Below, one piece after another: positions 1 to 7,600 of a stretch of 11,086 nt of DNA. This DNA comes from Flavobacteriaceae bacterium (GTDB lineage: Bacteria; Bacteroidota; Bacteroidia; Flavobacteriales; Flavobacteriaceae), in NCBI GenBank assembly GCA_013001365.1, contig JABDMQ010000060.1, positions 1 to 11,086 on the forward strand, written 5' to 3'. Within the stretch, counting starts at the first letter, position 1; each line of letters begins with the position of its first letter. The notes below the pieces were generated by a model that did not search any database, was not told where the DNA came from, and saw nothing but the letters and a program-made list of their open reading frames with translations. The translations under genes were made by a program, and so were the position numbers.

Positions 1-1261
1 CAAAGCTTGGTGCAGTAATGGTTCCATTTTTTAATACCGTAAGCGCATTACTTCTATTTGAATTATCAGCCCCATTTCCAATTTCGAATAAAGGATCTGT
101 ATCAACCCAAGTGAAACTATCACCTAAACCTGTGTTATATCTTCCGAAGGCCATTGATGAGTAAGCCAACGCCCGAGCACCATGACCACTTGCCATCGAA
201 AAAGATCCCGAAGCATTTGAAAAATAGCCGAAAGCACTACTGCTGGACCCTGAAGCATCTGTGTCTTCTCCAAAAGCGGCACTTTTACTTCCTGATGCTT
301 CTGTACCGTCCCCTATGGCAAAAGAGGCAAATCCTGATGCATCTGTCAATGATCCTGCAGCAAATGAATAATCGGCAGTTGCTTCCGTACTATTTCCGAA
401 GGCTGCAGATGCCCTACCAATATTGGCTCCATTCCACTGAATATTTGATACTCGTCCTGCCCTAAAGGCCCCTAATTTATCTGGTAAGAACATCAATTTT
501 TGCCCGCCGTTAATTGTATCATGTCCGAATAATACTCGTTTATCACCTTGAACATGAAAAGGTGTACGAGGGTCGGTCCCCACACCAACCCTTCCGTCAC
601 CCTTCATCATCATAATATTTCCATATCTGGAATTATAGATATTAAATCTGTCGTCTTCTACCAATGGTTGTGTTAATCCTGCTACTGTCCAATAGAAATC
701 CCCGTTGGCGGTTCTGTAGTTCAAGCGCGCATAATCGTCTTCTGTTTCGGTAAGGGTAAGTTGTGAATTGGCAACAGTGCTGTTTGATTGAATTTCCAAC
801 TGACCTTGCGGAGCGAGGTTTGATCCTATATTAACTGACTGTGTATCATTATAAATATGCGATCCAACGTTTTCCCAGCGGTGGTCAGAGCTGCTTAATG
901 CATAAGGCACTGCCATAAATTGGGTGGTTCCCATATCCACAAGTCCGCCGCCAATATCTACCTGCACATTTAAGAAATGATCATCGGCTCCCCAATTGAT
1001 TCCTGCAAAAGTTCCGGAGATAGGAGTGCCTTGCCCAATGTCTAACACCACCAGACCATTGGCATCGGTGATTGGATTGTGACTTTCGCTATAGGAGGTG
1101 CTCATGGCTGCCCCTTCTAAAACAGACAACTGAACTGTAACAGATTGGCTGTCAACAACATTACCCAAATTGTCTTTTATAAGAGCCTTATAGTTAATGC
1201 CTTGTTGGGCAAATGAAACTAAAGTGAAGCAAAAAGCTAGTATAATTTGAAATGTTTTCAT
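1..1261 (-). CDS. YadA-head-repeat surface protein, paralogue of the upstream S74 protein (3' end outside window)
   Basis: The frame starts at ATG 1261-1259 and stays open for 420 codons to the window edge, so the C-terminus is missing. Residues 1-18 form a signal peptide ending SFA before QQG. Residues about 20-122 match the N-terminal domain of the neighbouring 1019-aa protein almost line for line (shared stretches YSESHN, IGQGTPI, HFLNVQVDIG, GLVDMGTTQFM, VPYAL). Residues about 130-280 differ and include a GRVGVGTDPRTPFHVQG stretch, of the kind common in bacterial tail-fibre-like proteins. Residues about 285-373 are YadA-like head repeats of roughly 14 residues (ASGxxSxAFG). They are followed by the conserved FEIGNG...RSNALTVLKNGT block that closes each module of the paralogue. 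The start overlaps the upstream stop by ATGA, so translation is probably coupled. By analogy the missing end should hold more modules or an S74 domain; that is inference. A trimeric, exported fibrous protein is likely; ligand unknown. Confidence 0.85.
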   Translation of the reverse strand, partial: MKTFQIILAFCFTLVSFAQQGINYKALIKDNLGNVVDSQSVTVQLSVLEGAAMSTSYSESHNPITDANGLVVLDIGQGTPISGTFAGINWGADDHFLNVQVDIGGGLVDMGTTQFMAVPYALSSSDHRWENVGSHIYNDTQSVNIGSNLAPQGQLEIQSNSTVANSQLTLTETEDDYARLNYRTANGDFYWTVAGLTQPLVEDDRFNIYNSRYGNIMMMKGDGRVGVGTDPRTPFHVQGDKRVLFGHDTINGGQKLMFLPDKLGAFRAGRVSNIQWNGANIGRASAAFGNSTEATADYSFAAGSLTDASGFASFAIGDGTEASGSKSAAFGEDTDASGSSSSAFGYFSNASGSFSMASGHGARALAYSSMAFGRYNTGLGDSFTWVDTDPLFEIGNGADNSNRSNALTVLKNGTITAPSF

Positions 1262-4200
1262 TTTTTATTTGAATTAAGTTCTAATTCCATTGCATCAAGT
1301 CTCGCAATAAGCTGATTTACTACCATTAATGTTGATTCCTTATCTGCAGAAAGTTGATTAATCTTTAGTTCTTGATCTGTGATAGTTTGATTCTGTTCCT
1401 GAATTGCCTTGATAAGTACAGGAATAAGCTCAACATAACTTATACTTAAAGTTTCTCTTTCGTCTTCACCAACATTCACAATGTCATTTAAAATAGATTG
1501 TACATCTTGAGCGATTAATCCGAAGGTTTTTTGAGATTTATCTTTTTGATTTTTCCAATGGTAGGAAACAGGATTTAAACTTAAAACGGTTTTTAGCCCA
1601 TATTCAATCTCGGAAATATCGGTTTTTAGTCTTTTATCCGATGCTAAATCATAACTCCATGCAAGGACATGCCCGTTTCGATAAACCGTCATAGCATTGG
1701 CTCTAAATGTTCCATCAGTGCCATCTCCTGTACCATTACCTATTTGAAAAAGAACATCGTCATAGATATCATTATACTCTCCTATTACCAGACTACTAGG
1801 ATTTTGAGCAATTGTTCCTAAGCCCATAGCCACGGTATGGCTTGCAGAAGCAACAGTATTTTTTCCAAAAGAGGAGGAATAATTTCCGTTAGCTTGAGTG
1901 TTATCCCCAAATGAGCTACTGAAATCTCCTAGAGCTGTGGTTAAATTTCCGGTTGATAAGGAATACTGACCTTGAGCTTGTGAACCAACGCCCATTGCTG
2001 TAGAGTAATCTCCAGAGGCATTGGTGTTTGTGCCCATTGCGGTTGAATATAACCCACCTGCCTGAGAAAGATTTCCCATGGCGGTAGATGCGATCCCACT
2101 GGCAAAAGTATTTACACCAAGGGCTGTTGACCAGTCGGCAAAAGCCCTAGTTTCATTTCCAATTGCTACAGAATGATTAAAACTTGCTTCTGCATTATCG
2201 CCTATGGCAATAGAACCTACACTGAATGCAGAGGATAAATTTCCAAATGCAATAGAATTTTCTCCTGAGGCGTTAGACTGATTACCCATGGCAACCGAAT
2301 AATTCCCCGATGCTTGACTTAACAGTCCAACGGCAAACGAATCTGATCCTAATGCTTGTGTGAGGTGCCCTAATGCCACTGAATGCTGTCCCGCTGCGGT
2401 GGTTTGATATCCTACTGCAAAAGAATTATCTCCTGTAGCTCCATAAGACGTACTATTCGTATTACTTTCACTTAAATCTATTGCATGATCACCTATATCA
2501 CCATAATTGTTCGGATCTTTATCATTTAATCGCCATCCCCCTTTCATATTCTCAACTATGAGTTCCAAACCACTTAGCTCGTTCTCAAAATTGTAATCCA
2601 CATATTCTTTGGTCACCAGTGATTTTGGATGAGTCATATATAAAAGGTCAAAGGTTGGCGCGTGAATAGTTCCATTTTTAAAGACAATTAGCGCATTTTG
2701 CCTTGTGGCTTCAGAAAATCCATTTCCAATTTCAAATAGAGGATTGAATCCATCCCATGATGTAGGATGGCCACCTCCTGTATTAAATCTGCCAATAGCA
2801 GTAGTCATAAAAGATTCTGCTTTTGTAAAGGCACCCATAGCTGTTGAATATGCACCTGAAGCAATTGTATTTTGACCAAATGCTGTAGAGTTCTGACCTG
2901 AGGCTAAATTCCCATTTCCTAAGGCTACGGCACTATGTCCGGATGCCGTATTACCTCCACCAATAGATGTTGATTGAGTACCGGTAGCATTAGATCCTAC
3001 CCCGGCTGCAAAGGAATTCCAGCCCTCGGCTAAGGTGTTTTGACCAAAGGAACTTGCCCAATGGCCAATTGCTTGAGCATTATATCCTGAAGCAATTGTA
3101 TTATTCCCAGACGCCAAACTCAGTTCTCCAAAAGCAACAGAATAATTACCTGAAGCAATAGTGCCATTACCAGCTGCGAATGATTGATCGCCAATAGCTT
3201 GATTATTAGCTCCAATTGCCATCGCTGCAAACCCCGAGGCGATCACATCACCACCAACAGCAAAGCTGGAAACCCCGGTTGCTCCATTTACGGTTGAAGG
3301 AAAAAAACTATCGCTAAGATCAACAGCGTTTATACCAATAGTTCCAAAATTGGCCGGATCTTTACCTGCTAAGCGCCATCCACCGATTCCGTTTCCTGTT
3401 TCAATAAATTCTAAACCGGTTCCACCACCACCAGAATAATTTGCATCTGCATATTCCTTTGTAATTAATGATTTTGGATCTACTATTTCGTCAATTTCGA
3501 AACTTGGAGCAATTAAAGTTCCATTCTTTAAAACAGTTAACGCATTACTTCTAGGTGCACCATCTATACTATTTCCAACTTCAAATAATGGATCTGTTTC
3601 TTCCCATGTATCAGCCGAACCTCCTCCTACATTATAACTTCCAAGGGCTGTTGAATGCATGGCTTCAGCTTTTGAATAATTTCCGAAGGCAAATGAATTT
3701 AAACCGGAGGCTACAGTTTGTAATCCCCCAGCCATAGACTGTGATCCGGAAGCGGTGGTTTGATAACCGTTGGCAAAAGAATAATTTCCTGTAGCTCCAT
3801 AAGTAGAATTATTAGATGTTAAACTAATGCTTATGTCAGTTGCAGCTAAACCTATATCACCATAAGCATCTGGATTTGTATCTGCAAGTCGCCATCCTGG
3901 GCTTCCTCCTTCCCAAATTTTCTCCAAACCAAGTGAAGGAGCATAAAGAGCATAAGGTACAGACATGAACTGTGTAGTTCCCATGTCTACCAGACCAGAT
4001 CCAATATCAACTTGTACATTTAGAAAATGCTCATCGCTTCCCCAAAGAATATCAGTAAAATCTCCAATAATGGGAGTCCCTTGACCTATATTTATCATTA
4101 CCATGCCATTTTCATCAGTCATTGCATTATGACTTTCTGAATAAATAATGGCCATACCATCACCAATTTTTATGGTAATTTCCAAGATTATGCTTTGATC

Positions 4201-4317
4201 AACCAAAGCGTTTCCAAGATCATCCGTTATATAAGCTTTATAATTGATTCCCGTTTGGGCTATTGAACTAAAACTTAATAATAGTCCTAGAAATAGAAGA
4301 TACATTCCTTTTTTCAT
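1258..4317 (-). CDS. Exported YadA-head-repeat fibre with C-terminal peptidase S74 (intramolecular chaperone) domain
   Basis: The product has 1019 residues. Residues 1-20 are a signal peptide (cleavage likely after SSIA). Residues about 22-125 are an N-terminal domain shared with the downstream paralogue. Three tandem modules follow, at about 137-292, 311-573 and 592-890. Each opens with GWRL and a DP/NP-rich loop, continues with 14-residue YadA-like head repeats (SxAxG spacing), and ends with a GNG...NAL/NAM-x-V...NG block. Modules 1 and 2 end in PKSL(I/V)TKEY. In module 3 that spot is taken by SDKRLKTDIS, the start of a peptidase S74 domain (893-about 980), with S893 and K898 at the spacing of the endosialidase Ser/Lys self-cleavage dyad and a GLIAQDVQ motif. 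A coiled-coil-like tail ends the protein (about 981-1019). In this family the S74 part trimerises the fibre and is then cut off. I see no YadA barrel anchor or T9SS sorting domain, so the route to the cell surface is unclear. This is not a phage tail gene: it has a signal peptide and no phage neighbours. Confidence 0.92.
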   Translation of the reverse strand: MKKGMYLLFLGLLLSFSSIAQTGINYKAYITDDLGNALVDQSIILEITIKIGDGMAIIYSESHNAMTDENGMVMINIGQGTPIIGDFTDILWGSDEHFLNVQVDIGSGLVDMGTTQFMSVPYALYAPSLGLEKIWEGGSPGWRLADTNPDAYGDIGLAATDISISLTSNNSTYGATGNYSFANGYQTTASGSQSMAGGLQTVASGLNSFAFGNYSKAEAMHSTALGSYNVGGGSADTWEETDPLFEVGNSIDGAPRSNALTVLKNGTLIAPSFEIDEIVDPKSLITKEYADANYSGGGGTGLEFIETGNGIGGWRLAGKDPANFGTIGINAVDLSDSFFPSTVNGATGVSSFAVGGDVIASGFAAMAIGANNQAIGDQSFAAGNGTIASGNYSVAFGELSLASGNNTIASGYNAQAIGHWASSFGQNTLAEGWNSFAAGVGSNATGTQSTSIGGGNTASGHSAVALGNGNLASGQNSTAFGQNTIASGAYSTAMGAFTKAESFMTTAIGRFNTGGGHPTSWDGFNPLFEIGNGFSEATRQNALIVFKNGTIHAPTFDLLYMTHPKSLVTKEYVDYNFENELSGLELIVENMKGGWRLNDKDPNNYGDIGDHAIDLSESNTNSTSYGATGDNSFAVGYQTTAAGQHSVALGHLTQALGSDSFAVGLLSQASGNYSVAMGNQSNASGENSIAFGNLSSAFSVGSIAIGDNAEASFNHSVAIGNETRAFADWSTALGVNTFASGIASTAMGNLSQAGGLYSTAMGTNTNASGDYSTAMGVGSQAQGQYSLSTGNLTTALGDFSSSFGDNTQANGNYSSSFGKNTVASASHTVAMGLGTIAQNPSSLVIGEYNDIYDDVLFQIGNGTGDGTDGTFRANAMTVYRNGHVLAWSYDLASDKRLKTDISEIEYGLKTVLSLNPVSYHWKNQKDKSQKTFGLIAQDVQSILNDIVNVGEDERETLSISYVELIPVLIKAIQEQNQTITDQELKINQLSADKESTLMVVNQLIARLDAMELELNSNKK
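1642..3909 (-). repeat. Three tandem GWRL/YadA-head modules within the S74 fibre gene
   Basis: The repeat units lie at about 3442-3909, 2599-3387 and 1642-2544. Their edges are conserved at the protein level (GWRL opening; GATG before the head repeats; GNG-NAL-NG closing block), while the number of 14-residue head repeats rises from about 4 to about 12 to about 16. At DNA level this gives an imperfect 42-base periodicity. Copies are diverged, so the duplication is not recent. Confidence 0.8.
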
Positions 4318-4336
4318 AATGTTTGGTTTTAATTAA

Positions 4337-4369
4337 GAGGAGGTGGCAGCCTAAACTAACCGCCTCCTC
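4337..4369 (-). other. Stem-loop in the leader between the small frame and the S74 fibre gene
   Basis: Arms at 4337-4346 and 4360-4369 form a 10-bp stem (GAGGAGGCGG with CCACCTCCTC on the transcribed strand, one G-U pair) around a 13-nt loop. It lies 26 nt beyond the stop of the 46-aa frame and ends 19 nt before the ATG of the fibre gene. The following bases (TTAATTAAAACC) are a poor U-tract, so a strong terminator is unlikely. An attenuator, processing site or mRNA-stabilising hairpin are all possible. One strand contains GAGGAGG, which could mimic a Shine-Dalgarno sequence, but it is too far from the ATG to serve it. Confidence 0.55.
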
Positions 4370-4394
4370 ATTCCATTGATTAATAGCTAACTTT

Positions 4395-4535
4395 TTATTT
4401 TTTAAACTTGATGGATTTCACCACTTTGTTCTTTAAAAGCAACTGTAGCTTATATGATCCTTCTTTTAAATGATCTATGCTTAGGTAGATCTTTGAATCA
4501 TTTTTCTCTAAATCTTGATCCTTTAAGTTTTTCAT
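4395..4535 (-). CDS. Small 46-residue protein of unknown function, first frame of the fibre operon
   Basis: ATG 4535-4533 opens 46 codons ending in TAA, with an in-frame TAA three codons upstream that fixes the start. The N-terminal third is polar (MKNLKDQDLEKND). The rest reads as short beta strands: IYLSIDHL, then KEGSYKLQLLL, then KNKVVKSIKFKK. The pattern of hydrophobic-x-L, then G-x-Y, then a basic KxxKK end resembles the last strands of a T9SS type A sorting domain (compare LSGGVYFLYL...FKRIIKK at the end of the 267-aa protein in this window). However, it has no signal peptide and is too short to be a full domain. It is the first frame after the predicted promoter, with about 39 nt of leader if the TSS is near 4574. 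I do not recognise a function; it could be a genuine small protein, a leader peptide, or a remnant of a longer gene. Confidence 0.55.
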   Translation of the reverse strand: MKNLKDQDLEKNDSKIYLSIDHLKEGSYKLQLLLKNKVVKSIKFKK

Positions 4536-4579
4536 TAGCTCTTAGAGACAAGTGAGGAAGATTTGCTTTCCATCAAAAG

Positions 4580-4587
4580 CTAAATTA
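4580..4587 (-). promoter_or_regulatory. Probable -7 box of the fibre operon promoter
   Basis: On the minus strand this reads TAATTTAG, one mismatch from the Bacteroidetes consensus TAnnTTTG. It was chosen over the nearby TAGCTTTTG (4574-4582) because it lies exactly 30 bp from the paired TGTTACA element, as in the other operon. No TTTG is visible at the -33 position, which suggests that an activator is needed. Transcription would start near 4574. Confidence 0.45.
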
Positions 4588-4617
4588 ATACAGGAGATTT
4601 TCAGCTGGTATTCGCAT

Positions 4618-4645
4618 TGTAACATTTCATGCCTAAAATGTAACA
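4618..4645 (-). promoter_or_regulatory. Paired TGTTACA operator, copy 1 (candidate HTCS binding site)
   Basis: The minus strand carries TGTTACATT, ten free bases, then AATGTTACA. The two 7-mers (4639-4645 and 4618-4624) are 21 bp apart, two helical turns, the period of AraC-type half-sites such as araI1/I2. The same element with the same spacing is found at 10669-10696 before the other operon. Because TGTTACA is nearly its own reverse complement, the pair can also be read as an imperfect inverted repeat. It sits 29 bp past the HTCS stop codon. Confidence 0.65.
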
Positions 4646-4674
4646 ACTATTTCAAATCGCTGATAATAAAGTGT

Positions 4675-7600
4675 TTAAGATGTTTTTTGAAGATACTCAG
4701 TAGGTGTACAGTTATAAACCGCTTTAAATGATTTTATGAAATAGGAAGGGGTATTAAATCCAACTTGGTAGGCTACTTCAGAAATGGTACAATTATTTTG
4801 AGTCATTATGGCAACAGCTTGTTTTAATCTTTGTCTTCTTATAAATTCTGAACTGCTCATATCGGTAAGGGCTTTAAGTTTCCGATGCAATTGCATTCTA
4901 CTCATCAACATTTTTTTGCTAAAATTTTCAGCATTAAAATCAGGATCCATAAGGTTGTCATCAAGTACCTGTTGCAATCTTTCAATAAATTGCTCCTCGG
5001 CCGAGGAAATTTGAATGTCTTTAGTTTTAAACTCGAAGTTATTTCCAAAATGAGTTTGAAGTTGCTTCCTACCTTCTATTAAATTCTCAATTCTTATTTT
5101 CAATTTATTGGCACTAAAGGGTTTGGTCATATAAGCGTCGGCTCCAGTTTCAAATCCTTTTATTTCATGCCTATCTCCAGATTTTGCGGTAAGTAATATA
5201 ACGGGAATATGACTACATCTTTGATCTTCCTTGATTGCCTTGGTAGTTTCTAAGCCGTCTGGACCGGGCATCATAATATCACAAATAATTATATCGGGAA
5301 TAAACTCTATGGCCTTTTTAATCCCTGTTTTTCCTTCAGAAGCCTCGATGACTTCATATTCGGGGTTTAGAATAGACCTAATAAATTGCCGGATATCATC
5401 GTCATCATCTATAACCAAAACCATAGACTTATCTGAATCCTCTATTTCTATTTCATTTATTTTCTCTTGAGACTCCATTGCCTCAAAATCTATCTCGCTA
5501 TGATGGAAATATGATTTATCTATAGGCAACGTAACTGTAAATTGAATTCTATCATCATCTAAGGTATTGGCTACTACATTTCCATGAGAAAGTATGCATA
5601 ACTCTTTTACCAAAGACAAGCCTACTCCCATACCATCTGAATTCGATTTATCTTGATAAAACCTCTGAAATAATCGCGGTAATTCATCATCAAAAAGAGT
5701 GTTGCCACTGTTGATCACTGTGATGATTAATTGTCCGTCTTTCTCTTGAGTGGAAAAGGATATCCGCCCTCCCGAAGGTGTATATTTCACCGCATTGGAA
5801 AGCAAATTGGTGACGATTTTCTCTACTACATCTCTATCAAACCATGCTGTTTTGATCTTGGCTATATCGCTTTGAAAATTTATTTTTTTTTCATTAGCCT
5901 GGAATTTGAAGGCTCTTCCAATTTGATGCATTAGAGCACCTAGGTTATCTTGAACAACCGATAATTTCAAATTTCCGGTTTCTAGTTTTGATAAATCAAG
6001 CAGTTGATTTACCAGATTCATTAAACGGTTGCTGTTACGTTTGATTAATTCGAGTTCCTCTTTATCTTCTTCAGATAAGTTTTTCTTTTGCAATTGGTTG
6101 GTAACCGGTCCATCTATCAAGGTTAAGGGTGTTCTAAATTCATGAGAAATATCGGTGTATAATTTCGACTTAAAATCATCCAATTTTTTTAACCTGATGG
6201 CCTCAGCATGTTCCAGTTCCAGCTGCATTTTTAAAGCCCATCGCCATTTGAAATAACTATAAATTGAATAAAGAAGAAAAATAAATAGTAGTCCATAGAT
6301 TATTTTAGCAGTAAGGGTTGCATACCACGGTTGGAGAATGGTGAATTTATATTCAGCTGCATCTTGATTCCAGACTCCCTCATAATTGCTTGAGACCACT
6401 TTAAAGGTATAATCATCCGGAGGAAGGTTGGTATAGTGGGCAGTATTAATAGTTGATGGTGGTGACCATCCCGAATCATGATTTTCCAGTTTATACTTAT
6501 ATAGATTTTCTTGTGGTTGGGAAAAATGCAGTCCGGCAAAAGTAAATGTTACTGTATTTTCGTTATGAGCTAACTCAAGATTTGGGATGAGGGACCTTTT
6601 TTCATTAAAAATTTCGAATTTGGAAATAACAGTCTTAGGCTTCATTTCATTAAAAGACATATGGTTGGGTTGAAACCAGTTAATCCCATTGAGCCCTCCA
6701 AAATACATCATTCCTTTTCCATCTTGATAATATGCTCCTGTATTAAATTCAAAGGCTTGCAAGCCATTAAGAGGAGAAAAATTAACAACATTTATTTCCT
6801 TATTATCAGCAATATTAATTCTTACTATCCCTTTATTTGTACTAAGCCATTTATGATTGTTTTCGTCAATTAGGATTCCATAAATTACGTTATTTGACAA
6901 GCCCTCATCCACAGTAAAAGAGTCAATTTTCTTAGATTCAATTTCATATTTATATAATCCGTTGCCATTTGTTCCGATCCAAAGATCAAACCGATGAAAG
7001 TTTAAGGATTTGATCTTTTTTGGAATATCCTCAATGGATTGAATACTATTAGCAACTACATCGAGAACATATAAACCTTCATCCTCGGTTCCAAGAAAAA
7101 AAGTAGAGCCCGGACCCTTTTCAATGGTTCGAATATTTGAAGTTTTTAATTTCGAATTTTTGCTGTTGTAAGTTTGTTTGATTCCTTCTCTTTTGTTGAA
7201 TCTTATAAGTCCTTCATCCCTTGTGCACAGCCAAAGTTCCTCCTCTGAAGCCGGATAAATCTTCCAAATGGTTTGTGTTTTTAATTCGGGAAAGGAGCTC
7301 ATATTGCCTTTTTCGTTCATTAGTTGCAAACCTCCTGCTTGATGCCCAATCCACAATTCATCTTTATCATTGTAAAGGCTCATTATTCTATTGGTTCGCA
7401 ATGCTGAATTCGACGCAGTTAAAGTCTTAAAATCTTTGGTTTCAGGGTTAATAAGTGTTAATCCTTTCCCCGATGTTCCTATCCAAATATTACCATTATT
7501 ATCAGTTGTAATTGATCTTATAACGTCGACATTTACCTCATCCGGTAAATGATCATTTGTTAGCATTCTAAATTTGATGAGATGTTCATCAAAATAACTC

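Noticed and set aside
154..465. 103-codon open frame on the plus strand
   Set aside because: It lies opposite the head-repeat coding region, has odd composition (H/L/Q-rich) and no recognisable domain; it is a by-product of the repeats on the other strand.
1136..1142. Single TGTAACA inside the left-most gene
   Set aside because: It is unpaired, inside coding sequence, and far from any promoter-like element.
1258..1641. S74 domain as evidence of a prophage tail fibre
   Set aside because: The protein has a signal peptide, is paired with a paralogue and an HTCS regulator, and no other phage gene is present.
1700..3800. Regular roughly 42-base periodicity that might suggest a CRISPR array or satellite
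   Set aside because: The period equals 14 codons of YadA-like head repeats inside one long open frame, and the copies are conserved as protein rather than as DNA.
4574..4582. TAGCTTTTG as the -7 box of the fibre operon
   Set aside because: The spacer is one base too long and the distance to the operator differs from that in the other operon; TAATTTAG at 4580-4587 fits the shared spacing, though I cannot exclude this alternative.
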